64,000 bases of DNA from Pseudomonas sp. TH31. Its GTDB lineage: Bacteria; Pseudomonadota; Gammaproteobacteria; Pseudomonadales; Pseudomonadaceae. The notes beneath the pieces are model-generated. The model did not search any database and had not been told where the DNA came from. It saw only the letters and a program-made list of their open reading frames with translations. Both the position numbers and the translations under genes were made by a program. The stretch covers positions 248,001 to 312,000 of the forward strand of contig NZ_JAEKEZ010000033.1 in NCBI RefSeq assembly GCF_016650815.1, read 5' to 3'. Positions 56,003-63,747 of this stretch are shown piece after piece. How positions within the stretch are numbered: the stretch's first letter is position 1; each line of letters begins with the position of its first letter.

Positions 56003-56878
56003 ATGGCTGTTATTTCATCTCATCATGAATTTGTTGCGTCAGAGCAAGAGCTGCTTGAATTGATAGATAAGGAGTTAAAAGATTCCGATTTTAAGGAACT
56101 CGTTGTAATGGCGGGGCACTTCATGCTTTTTTATGATGAACAGACCCGGAAACTGGTTCCCGGTGTTTTTCAGGAACATAATGACACTGTGCTCAAAGAG
56201 CGAATCAGGCAACGCGTCGGTATTTTTCCGAAATACACATGGGATCTCTCCTTGGATATCGCCAGGAAATACCGAGAGGCCGTGGGTGATGTCAAGTTTC
56301 TAATGCTGATCAACGATTGGCAATATGTACCTGAGACTGGATCGGCCAGTGAGCATCGAACAAAATTCTATGAGGGTTTCACGAGACTGCCGAATACCTA
56401 CCGGGAATCCCTGGAAATTCAAGGAGTGTTTACTGAGCAAGATGTTCTTGCCAGTCGTAAACACAGCCTTGCATTCCCGGAAACATGGCTAAAGTATAGA
56501 TTCCAGAAAAGCGCCGCCAAACTGGTGAAGCAAGGGAAACTTGAGAAAAGAGTTCTTGAAGACCGCCCGAGCCAGTCGGAAATCTCTTTTCTGGATGACA
56601 GTGGTCATTACCGGACGCTCATCAGTTGTGGCATTACCGGGTGCGCAGGGGAAGTGACGGAAATGATTTCCGAAGTCTATAAAACAGGGAAGCGGCTCAT
56701 GCTCATATTCGCACCGGGCGAATGTCATGCGCCTGTGAAGTCGGGTATCGAGATTGCGCTTTCTCTCTATAACCTGGAGGGCATGAAGATCATCGTGGCG
56801 GATCCGGGAGGAAGTGGCGAACTGACACCGGAAGAGATATACAACAAAATGGTTAATTTTTCGGTCTTCCGTTCTTAA
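56003..56878 (+). CDS. Unrecognised 291-aa protein in the quorum-sensing operon
   Basis: I do not recognise this protein. It starts at ATG 56003, 7 bases after AAGGA. It is soluble, with no signal peptide or membrane segment and an even mix of charged residues. A C-terminal block with a Cys pair and short hydrophobic strands (YRTLISCGITGCAGEVTEM; RLMLIFAPGECHAPVKSG; MKIIVADPGGSGELTPEEIY) has an alpha/beta look, and the Cys/His in CGITGC and GECHAP could bind metal or act in catalysis. It follows luxI by 155 bp and precedes a cysteine desulfurase, so it is probably an enzyme of the product pathway. Confidence 0.8.
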   Translation: MAVISSHHEFVASEQELLELIDKELKDSDFKELVVMAGHFMLFYDEQTRKLVPGVFQEHNDTVLKERIRQRVGIFPKYTWDLSLDIARKYREAVGDVKFLMLINDWQYVPETGSASEHRTKFYEGFTRLPNTYRESLEIQGVFTEQDVLASRKHSLAFPETWLKYRFQKSAAKLVKQGKLEKRVLEDRPSQSEISFLDDSGHYRTLISCGITGCAGEVTEMISEVYKTGKRLMLIFAPGECHAPVKSGIEIALSLYNLEGMKIIVADPGGSGELTPEEIYNKMVNFSVFRS

Positions 56879-56887
56879 TCTTGCCGT

Positions 56888-56923
56888 CAAGGCCGGTGCA
56901 TGGGCAATCATGCACCGGCCTTG
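56888..56923. repeat. 15-bp perfect hairpin inside the quorum-sensing operon
   Basis: Arms CAAGGCCGGTGCATG and its exact complement, loop GGCAAT. It starts 9 bases after the stop of the 291-aa gene. No T tract follows, so it is more likely a transcript-stability or processing element than a terminator. Confidence 0.7.
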
Positions 56924-57002
56924 AATACGGATGGCAAAAGCAGTTCTGTTTTCTGGAATGGTTAAATAAGTAACCGTCCAGATCAAGACATGGAGACGTC
57001 AG

Positions 57003-58145
57003 ATGGATATATACCTGGACAGTGCCGCAACAACTAAATGTAATGATCAAGTCATTTTGTCAATGAATCAGTTCCTTGCCGATCACTACGGTAATGCTTC
57101 ATCCCCTCATAAAATGGGGAAAATTGCCCAGCATGCCGTGAATGTCGCGCGGACGAAGATCGCTAACGCACTGTGTGTGTCGCCGACCGAGGTCGTGTTC
57201 ACTTCCGGCGCGACTGAAAGCAATAACATTGTCATTCAGGGGGCGTTTGGATATGGCGAGACGGCGCCGGCCAATGCAGTGTTTTGTCCCATTGACCATA
57301 AATCTACTATTGAAGTCTCAAAGGAGTTGAGCCGAAGAGGCGTCGAAGTACGTTATGTCAAGGTCGGGCGCGATGGGCGTGTTTGTCTCTCATCTCTAGA
57401 AGCGCTGATTGATGATAATACCCGGCTGCTCAGTATCAGTTATGTAAACTCGGAGATCGGGACCTTTCAGGATCTTGATCAGATTTCTCGTCTTTGTGAG
57501 TCTCGCCAACTCATTCTGCATATCGATGCGGCCCAGGCGTTCGGCAAGTTGAAACTGGAAGTAGAGAACAGTCGAGTCGATTGTATTTCATTGTCCGCTC
57601 ACAAGATCGGGGGACCCAAGGGGGTTGGCGCGCTGTATGTACGCAAGGCCACTCAGCAACGCTTGCGCCCACTGACTTTTGGCGGCGAGCGTAACAGCCT
57701 GAGAAGCGGTACCCTGCCGACTCAGTTGATCGTTGGCTTGGGCGTGGCTTGCGAGATGCGGGGCGGGGCGGACCTGGAGAGTGAGTGGAACCACCTCACA
57801 GCCCTTCGGGATCTGTTTCTCTCGGGACTGTCTTCGGCGGGTGTGACGTATGAGGTGAACTCGTCTTTAGACGTGAGTGTGCCCCATATCTTGAATATCG
57901 GTTTTCAAGGCGTTCGTGCCGAAACACTGATCAGTTCGCTGGATACTATTTGTATTGCATCAGGGTCGGCTTGTAACTCCGAAAGTATGGAGCCCTCTTA
58001 TGTACTGAAGGGCATTGGCATGAGTGATCAGAGTGCTAACTGTTCCGTGAGAATTTCACTGCATCCGGATATCAGCAGATCTCAAATCGAGGACGCCGCT
58101 CGCATTGTCGCCAATAAGGTGCTGCAGCTTCAGTCGTTAGTATAA
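57003..58145 (+). CDS. Cysteine desulfurase (NifS/IscS class)
   Basis: A 380-aa PLP enzyme that takes sulfur from cysteine as a protein-bound persulfide. All key residues are seen: His99 (PIDHK), Asp175 (LHIDAAQAF), PLP-binding Lys201 (SAHKIGGPKG) and catalytic Cys324 (ASGSACNSES), at positions close to those of IscS. It is not in an isc or suf operon; it lies between an unknown protein and an ATP-grasp ligase under a quorum-sensing promoter, which suggests it supplies sulfur to a secondary metabolite. The ribosome site is GGAG upstream. Confidence 0.93.
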   Translation: MDIYLDSAATTKCNDQVILSMNQFLADHYGNASSPHKMGKIAQHAVNVARTKIANALCVSPTEVVFTSGATESNNIVIQGAFGYGETAPANAVFCPIDHKSTIEVSKELSRRGVEVRYVKVGRDGRVCLSSLEALIDDNTRLLSISYVNSEIGTFQDLDQISRLCESRQLILHIDAAQAFGKLKLEVENSRVDCISLSAHKIGGPKGVGALYVRKATQQRLRPLTFGGERNSLRSGTLPTQLIVGLGVACEMRGGADLESEWNHLTALRDLFLSGLSSAGVTYEVNSSLDVSVPHILNIGFQGVRAETLISSLDTICIASGSACNSESMEPSYVLKGIGMSDQSANCSVRISLHPDISRSQIEDAARIVANKVLQLQSLV

Positions 58146-58169
58146 GACCCGGACACAAAGGAGATGGCA

Positions 58170-59075
58170 GTGGCAGAGCAAAGAAAGTTCTTGATCCTGA
58201 AAGGCGGGCGTTCTTCCGAGCGAGAGGTTTCTCTCAAGACGGCCGCCCATGTAGAGGCTGCGTTTGATCGCATGGGGCTGGATTATAAATCGGTTGAATT
58301 GGATGGTTTTTCCGAATGGTTGTCCTTGCCATTGAAGGGTGTTGATTATGTATTCAACGCCATGCATGGAGGGCCCGGCGAGGATGGAACACTGCAGGCG
58401 CTTTTGGATGGCTTGAATATTCGCTACAACGGCGCTGGTCGTGAGGCCAGCGCAATCTGCATGAGCAAAGTACTGACTCGTCTGGTCGCTTCGGCAAGTG
58501 GTATCCGCGTTCCGGAAGGCGTCTGGACACCGTGTGGAGAACCTGCAAACTTTAGTCGCTTGCAAGCTACCCTCGGGGCGAGTTTCGTTGTAAAACCGGA
58601 TGCGCAAGGGTGCAGCATTGGTGTGAGTGCCGTTAACAATAAAGAAGATTTCGATGCGGCACTGTCCGTGTTGAACAGGTTCAATGGACGGGTTTTGTTT
58701 GAAGAGTTGGTGTCAGGTGATGAAATCACAGTGGGATTGCTCGATGGAGAGATATTGCCTTGCTTGCTGATATCTCATGCTCACTCGTTGTTCAGTTACG
58801 ATGCGAAATTCAACTCCCCGGAAACCACAGGTTATTCGATCGCGAAGATGCCGCCTGAGGTGCTGGCGCGTGTTGAAAAGGATGTGTGGCGGATGTGCAG
58901 CATTCTTGATATCAGGGACTACGCCCGATTTGATTTCATTATCAAGGATGGAGTGCCATTCCTTCTTGAGGTGAACACGCTGCCGGGTTTGAATTCGCAC
59001 AGTGTGTTCGTCAAGGCGAGCGGGTTGGCAGGTATGGATTACGACAGTGTCATTGGAAAAATCATCAACGCCTGA
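58170..59075 (+). CDS. D-Ala-D-Ala-ligase-like ATP-grasp enzyme
   Basis: A 301-aa ATP-grasp ligase. GTG 58170 is chosen since AAGGAG is 6 bases upstream; the in-frame ATG at 58164 directly abuts that site. Ddl landmarks: GGRSSEREVS, GPGEDGTLQALLDGL, VKPDAQGCSIGV (ATP binding), YDAKFNSPETTGYS (omega loop) and LEVNTLPGLNSHS (metal/ATP). It is unlikely to be the housekeeping Ddl, which sits in the mur-fts cluster. In this operon it probably joins two amino acids or activates a carboxylate. It lies 24 bp after the desulfurase gene. Confidence 0.9.
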   Translation: MAEQRKFLILKGGRSSEREVSLKTAAHVEAAFDRMGLDYKSVELDGFSEWLSLPLKGVDYVFNAMHGGPGEDGTLQALLDGLNIRYNGAGREASAICMSKVLTRLVASASGIRVPEGVWTPCGEPANFSRLQATLGASFVVKPDAQGCSIGVSAVNNKEDFDAALSVLNRFNGRVLFEELVSGDEITVGLLDGEILPCLLISHAHSLFSYDAKFNSPETTGYSIAKMPPEVLARVEKDVWRMCSILDIRDYARFDFIIKDGVPFLLEVNTLPGLNSHSVFVKASGLAGMDYDSVIGKIINA

Positions 59076-59214
59076 TTAACGTCGGATCACCGTCTGCTGA
59101 GACTCGTGTATTTGCCAGGCATGGCGTTCGGTTTGATTCGCAGCAAATCGCGTCGGTTCAATGAGTTGTGCTGTTTACGGACGGTTGTGCCTGATCATTC
59201 GTCAAGGAGTTGGG

Positions 59215-60105
59215 ATGCTTTTATCGGATAGCTTTCGCACAAATGGGGCGTTGGTGGTGCTTGTAGGGATTTGGACGCTCGGCTGGTTTTTAACCAAAGT
59301 CGGTTTGGAGAGTTCGACGCCTTTCTCATTTACGGCCGTGCGATTCGTGCTTGCCGCAGTTTTAATGCAGTTGATTCTGGCATGGCGGCAGAAGCGCGGT
59401 GCATTGAAGAGCGTGGAATGGGTATGGGTCGGTCTTATCGGGTTGTTTCAGACCACGCTGATGTTTTCGCTCGCGACCTATGGTTTGCTCGAGGTGGGGA
59501 TAGCCAAAGCAGCGATTCTTATTTATTCCACACCGCTGTGGAGCAGTTTGCTGGGCTGGCTGTTTTTGAAGGAGCGTTTTACACCCCTCAAGTGTGCAGG
59601 TTTGGTGGCCGGTTGTGTTGGAATGGTCGTCATGGTTTCCCCAAGCCCGGCAAAAGAAAGTTTCATTGGGGAAGCCTTGCTGGTCGGTTCGGCCATGTCA
59701 TGGTCGGTATCGAGCTTTCTCTTGAAAAAATACCTGCCGAACGCTGACAAGCTGGCCATCGGAACATGGCAAATGACTTTTGGGGCGATCGGACTGCTTG
59801 TGCTCACCCTGATTGTCGATGGTGGAATCAAATTCGACGTTAACGCCGAGAGTCTGCTCGCCATGCTGTATGTCAGTGTCGTTGGCTCGGTTGTTGCGTT
59901 TTCACTATGGTTCTATGTTGTCCCGCGGATTGACCTGCTTCATTCCAGCATGGCGTCGGTAGCGGTGCCTGTCGCGGTGCTGGGGATAGAGGGCATTGCC
60001 CTGGAACAACACCTGGATACGACATTGCTCTGGGCTTCGATGTTGATCATCGGGGGGATCGTTCTGGTGTTTCTCAGCGATCATATGGGTAGAAACAAGC
60101 GCTGA
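59215..60105 (+). CDS. EamA/DMT-family exporter
   Basis: A 296-aa inner-membrane transporter with ten hydrophobic helices in two EamA repeats (WTLGWFLTKVGLESSTPFSF; later AMSWSVSSFLLKKYLPNADK). The start at 59215 has AAGGAG upstream; an ATG-like start 54 bases earlier has none. EamA proteins export amino acids and small metabolites. As the last gene of the operon it is a good candidate for product export and self-protection. Confidence 0.88.
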   Translation: MLLSDSFRTNGALVVLVGIWTLGWFLTKVGLESSTPFSFTAVRFVLAAVLMQLILAWRQKRGALKSVEWVWVGLIGLFQTTLMFSLATYGLLEVGIAKAAILIYSTPLWSSLLGWLFLKERFTPLKCAGLVAGCVGMVVMVSPSPAKESFIGEALLVGSAMSWSVSSFLLKKYLPNADKLAIGTWQMTFGAIGLLVLTLIVDGGIKFDVNAESLLAMLYVSVVGSVVAFSLWFYVVPRIDLLHSSMASVAVPVAVLGIEGIALEQHLDTTLLWASMLIIGGIVLVFLSDHMGRNKR

Positions 60106-60317
60106 GTGCACGGGCCCATCCAGCCGGATACCGATAATCGTCCGAAGCGCCCATGTAGATGAAGTCCTGCTTGCCTAATCGACCGCCAGCTTTGCTGCTG
60201 GACGTCTTTGGTTTGTTTTTTTGTTCCGGCAATTTCTATTGATTCCGGCACTTCGCTGGGCATTAATAAAACCACTCCATCTACAGGAAGTAAAAATGTC
60301 CAACAAGGTTGAGCGCC

Positions 60318-60583
60318 ATGCGGCCTAACGGTGAGCTGCGTTTATTTGCCGTTCTCTTGTCGGTGGAGTTATCAGCAGCATGCTGATCTGGCTGATGATC
60401 GCTGCGCCGCTGCTTTTGCCTCACCCGGCCGCACTGTCGGAGCGTTCGATGGAGTTGCCACCGATGTTTCGGGCAGGCGCGGCTGCTTTCGCTCTTTCAG
60501 GCTTGATTGCCGGGATACTGTGCTCCGCTTTCAATTGGATTTATGAACGCCGTCGTCATTTCGGAGTGCGGAGCAAGGATTAG
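60318..60583 (+). pseudogene. Small two-helix membrane protein (frameshifted)
   Basis: ATG 60318 reads MRPNGELRLFAVLLSVE and then meets a stop. One G added at GG 60365-60366 continues it as SVGVISSMLIWLMIAAPLLL and ends ...RRRHFGVRSKD, giving ~88 aa with two hydrophobic helices (the second FALSGLIAGILCSAFNWIY). The family is unknown. It is followed by a terminator hairpin at 60650. Confidence 0.5.
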
Positions 60584-60649
60584 ACCGTGTCCTGATGTTC
60601 CAGGGCGTAGCGTCGGCAGTGATTCAGTTATCCCGCTCCCCACACGGCA

Positions 60650-60676
60650 AAACGCCACTCAATCGAGTGGCGTTTT
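60650..60676. terminator. Bidirectional intrinsic terminator
   Basis: Arms AAACGCCACTC and GAGTGGCGTTT with loop AATC, T5 on the right and A4 on the left. It serves the small membrane-protein gene and the convergent gene at 60700. Confidence 0.85.
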
Positions 60677-60699
60677 TACTGGTACGTTTGGCGCGATTA

Positions 60700-61158
60700 T
60701 CAGCCGGCGACTTGTGGCAGTATCTGCAGGTTGCCATCCACATCCTTGACCAACCCACTGGCCAGAAACAGTGGGGCCAGCCGCTTGTGCAGCTCGGGCT
60801 CGACAAACTCCTTGACGGTCACCAGTGCCAGTTGGCCGTGAAGCTCCAGCTCCACTTTGGTGTACGACAGCCAGGCCTTCTTCAGTGCCATCAGCACATC
60901 GCTGCCGGCGGTGGAGGCGAAGCGGCGGTTGAGCACTTGTCCGGCGAGGTTGAAAGTATGCGCGTTCTCGTAGCCGGTCTCGTCGCCAACGCTGTCGACA
61001 CAACGGATGCAGGTACATTTACCCTCGCCGAAGGCCGCGCGCAGGTAGGTGTTGAAGTCCACGACTGGTTTGAGCCCCAGGCGTTTATCGACTTCGAACA
61101 AGTCCCCGGTCAGTTTTTCTTCAGTGCTCAACGTCAAATCCTCACAGTCATACGGCAT
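60700..61158 (-). CDS. Conserved hypothetical protein
   Basis: A 152-aa soluble protein beginning MPYDCEDLTLSTEEKLTGDL. A Cys pair (KCTCIRCVDS) suggests a possible metal or redox site. No signal peptide. I do not recognise a named family. It is flanked by two hairpin terminators of the same type, so it is monocistronic. The start is uncertain: the ribosome site is weak and a codon six residues upstream is also in frame. Confidence 0.6.
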   Translation of the reverse strand: MPYDCEDLTLSTEEKLTGDLFEVDKRLGLKPVVDFNTYLRAAFGEGKCTCIRCVDSVGDETGYENAHTFNLAGQVLNRRFASTAGSDVLMALKKAWLSYTKVELELHGQLALVTVKEFVEPELHKRLAPLFLASGLVKDVDGNLQILPQVAG

Positions 61159-61235
61159 ATTTTTACAGCGCTGCACAATACCAGCCGGATCGGTTGTGCG
61201 GGTATTTTCCGAGCGGCCAAAGGATCACGAACCCA

Positions 61236-61265
61236 AAAAGCCACTCAATTGAGTGGCGTTTTTGT
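61236..61265. terminator. Bidirectional intrinsic terminator
   Basis: Perfect palindrome GCCACTCAATTGAGTGGC (61240-61257) with flanking A5 and T5. It ends the polyol-dehydrogenase transcript on the minus strand. Confidence 0.85.
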
Positions 61266-61283
61266 CTGGGCTACAGGGGTTGA

Positions 61284-62057
61284 TCAACTCAACCAATTCC
61301 CCCCATCAACGTTGTAAGTCTGCGCCACGATGTACTCACTCTCGGGCGATGCAAGGAAGATCGCCATGCCCGCCAGGTCATCTGCAGTGGCCATGCGTCC
61401 AAAAGGCACTTCCTCGCCAACCAGTCTTTTCTTCTCGCCGAGCGGTCGGTTTTCATATTTGGCGAACAGCGCATCGACGCCATCCCAGTGCTCGCCGTCG
61501 ACCACGCCCGGTGCAATGGCGTTGACGTTGATCCCATGTTTGATCAGGTTGAGACCGGCCGATTGCGTGAGGCTGATCACTGCCGCTTTGGTCGCACAAT
61601 ACACTGCCACCAGCGCCTCACCCCGGCGACCGGCCTGGCTGGCCATGTTGATGATCTTGCCGCCGTGCCCCTGGGCAATCATTTGCCGGGCGGCGGCTTG
61701 CAACGTGAACAGGGTGCCGGCGACGTTGATCGAGAACAGCCGCTCGTAGCTGTCGCGGGTGATGTCAGTGATTGGCGCGAGATCAAACAGCGCGGCGTTG
61801 TTGATCAGAATATCGAGCTTGCCGGCTTTTGCGACGACGGCTGCGATGGCGTCGTCGATGGATGCCTGATTGGTCACGTCCATCTCCACCGCATAGGCCT
61901 GGGAACCCAATTCGGCGGCGGTCGCCTGCGCCCGCTCCAGGTTGATATCGGCAATCGCGACGTTAGCACCCTCGCGGATGTAAGCCTGTGCGAAGGCTTT
62001 GCCGATGCCCCTGGCGGACCCGGTAATCAGCGTGCTTTTTCCTTCTAAACGTTTCAT
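61284..62057 (-). CDS. Sorbitol/iditol-type SDR dehydrogenase
   Basis: A 257-aa classical short-chain dehydrogenase. Cofactor motif TGSARGIGKAFA, NNAA (ILINNAALF), catalytic Ser (NMASQAG) and Tyr-X-X-X-Lys (VYCATKAA). The segment APGVVDGEHWDGVDALFAKY is characteristic of L-iditol 2-dehydrogenase/SmoS-like enzymes that oxidise sorbitol to fructose. It follows a mannitol/sorbitol binding-protein gene on the same strand, supporting a polyol role. The REP pair lies between them. Confidence 0.85.
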   Translation of the reverse strand: MKRLEGKSTLITGSARGIGKAFAQAYIREGANVAIADINLERAQATAAELGSQAYAVEMDVTNQASIDDAIAAVVAKAGKLDILINNAALFDLAPITDITRDSYERLFSINVAGTLFTLQAAARQMIAQGHGGKIINMASQAGRRGEALVAVYCATKAAVISLTQSAGLNLIKHGINVNAIAPGVVDGEHWDGVDALFAKYENRPLGEKKRLVGEEVPFGRMATADDLAGMAIFLASPESEYIVAQTYNVDGGNWLS

Positions 62058-62101
62058 TGTTCTCCTCCATTTGTTGAAGCCATAAAGCCTATGACAATCC
62101 A

Positions 62102-62192
62102 GTGTGGGAGCGGGCTTGCTCGCGAAGGGGCCTTGTCAGTCAGCATCAATGTTGAATGACACACTGCTTTCGCGAGCAAGCCCGCTCCCACA
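62102..62192. repeat. Inverted pair of Pseudomonas REP elements (REPIN)
   Basis: The REP core GGGAGCGGGCTTGCTCGCGA at the left (62105-62124) is repeated as its reverse complement at the right (62170-62189), with ~45 bases between. This is the doublet arrangement common between genes in fluorescent pseudomonads. It separates the binding-protein gene from the SDR gene and may stabilise or separate their transcripts. Confidence 0.9.
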
Positions 62193-62199
62193 TTGATTG

Positions 62200-63510
62200 C
62201 TACTTGGGATAACCGGCGCGTTTCATCTCGCGCTCGGTGCTCTGTTGGGCATTGGCCAGGGCCTGTTCAACCGACATCTGCCCGGTGAGTGCCGCAGACA
62301 TCTGCTTGCCGACCGACGTGCCGATGGCCTGGAACTCGGGAATGGTCACGTACTGGATGCCGACGTAGGGCACAGGCTGGGCGGACGGGTGCGCCGGGTC
62401 GGCGTTCTGCATCATTTGCAGCGTGACCCTGGCGAAGGGCGCGGCCTGCAAGTAGGCATCGCTGTAGGTCGACTTCCGGGTGCCCGGCGGTACGTTGGTG
62501 ACGCCATCCTTCTCGGCGACCAACTGTATGTATTCCTTGGAGGTGGCCCAAGTCACGAAGGCTTTGGCCGCTTCTTTGTGTTGGGAACTGGTCGGGATGG
62601 CCAGCGACCAGGCATACAGCCACGACGACCCCTTGTCCGTGACCTGCGTCGGCGCCGCAACGAAGCCGGCCTTGTCGGCAACATTGCTCTGGGTTTTGTC
62701 GGTGATGAAGGAACCCGCCACACTGGCATCGACCCACATCGCGCACTTGCCGCTATTGAACAGGGCCAGGGTCTCGTTGAAACCATTGCTCGACACGCCG
62801 GGCGGGCCGTAACGCTTGAGCGTATCGACGTAGAAGTTGGCGGCGGCGGTCCACTCGGGTCCGGTCAGTTGTGGCTGCCACTTCTCGTCGAACCAGCGCG
62901 CACCAAAGGCATTGGCCATGGTCGAGAGCAACGCCATGTTTTCACCCCAGCCGGCCTTGCCGCGCAGGCACATGCCGTATTGCTCTTTGTCCGGATGGTT
63001 CAGTTTGCCGGCGAACTCGCCGAGCTGGGTCCAGGTCGGGTGCTCGGGCATACTCAGCCCGGCCTCCTTGAACAGGTCGGTGCGGTAATAAGTGACCGTG
63101 CTTTCGCCATAGAACGGCAGGGCGTAGAGCGTGTCGTTGAGCGAAAGCCCCTGGCGCACCGACGGGAAGATATCCTCGACGTCATAGCTGGCGGGCAGGT
63201 CCTTCATCGGTTCCAGCCAGTGTTTTGCCGCCCACAGCGGCGTTTCGTAAGTGCCAATGGTCAGCACGTCGAATTGACCGCCCTGAGTGGCGATGTCGGT
63301 CGTCAGGCGTTGGCGCAAGACATTTTCTTCCAGCACCACCCAATTGAGCTTGATGTCCGGGTGCGCGGCCTCGAAGGTTTTCGAAAGCTTCTGCATGCGG
63401 ATCATGTCGCTGTTGTTCACGGTGGCGATGGTGACGGTTTCGCCGGCCTGGCAGAGCAGGGCGAAGGAAATACCGGCGGACAGGAATAGGGCATTGGGCA
63501 ATAGCTTCAT
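62200..63510 (-). CDS. mtlE: Mannitol/sorbitol ABC transporter binding protein
   Basis: A 436-aa extracellular sugar/polyol-binding protein (family 1). The start at 63510 has GGAGA upstream and gives a signal peptide (LFLSAGISFALLCQA). Recognisable parts: TVNNSDMIRMQKLSKTFEAA, FDVLTIGTYETPLWAAKHWL and NSGKCAMWVDASVAGSF. It resembles MtlE/SmoE of Pseudomonas polyol transporters. Unlike the usual mtlEFGK order, no permease or ATPase gene follows here; the next gene is the SDR. The divergent AraC gene at 63748 would be its activator. Confidence 0.88.
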   Translation of the reverse strand: MKLLPNALFLSAGISFALLCQAGETVTIATVNNSDMIRMQKLSKTFEAAHPDIKLNWVVLEENVLRQRLTTDIATQGGQFDVLTIGTYETPLWAAKHWLEPMKDLPASYDVEDIFPSVRQGLSLNDTLYALPFYGESTVTYYRTDLFKEAGLSMPEHPTWTQLGEFAGKLNHPDKEQYGMCLRGKAGWGENMALLSTMANAFGARWFDEKWQPQLTGPEWTAAANFYVDTLKRYGPPGVSSNGFNETLALFNSGKCAMWVDASVAGSFITDKTQSNVADKAGFVAAPTQVTDKGSSWLYAWSLAIPTSSQHKEAAKAFVTWATSKEYIQLVAEKDGVTNVPPGTRKSTYSDAYLQAAPFARVTLQMMQNADPAHPSAQPVPYVGIQYVTIPEFQAIGTSVGKQMSAALTGQMSVEQALANAQQSTEREMKRAGYPK

Positions 63511-63623
63511 CGTGTTCTCCGCTCTGCGGCGTGGGCAGCAGAATCTTTTATTGTTGTAATCCGGGATGGCGAACCGATTACAACAGCTACCCATGTGCCC
63601 AACAAATGAACGGCATACGCACT

Positions 63624-63669
63624 ACTGATACTTTTTTAACCAGCTACTTGCGCGGCAAAAAGTATCAGT
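63624..63669. promoter_or_regulatory. Inverted repeat in the mtlE-mtlR promoter region
   Basis: ACTGATACTTTTT (63624-63636) and its exact complement (63657-63669), 20 bases apart, lie ~114 bases before mtlE. It is a probable regulator-binding site. Confidence 0.55.
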
Positions 63670-63747
63670 CGCCAGCGCTTACAGGGCTAGGCAACCCATG
63701 TGCTTTGGTGTGAACCTTGGACCAACGCTTGCCGGAGACTGTCCACA

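Noticed and set aside
62197..63489. 430-codon open frame on the plus strand
   Set aside because: Antisense to the binding-protein gene mtlE; no ribosome site and no family pattern.
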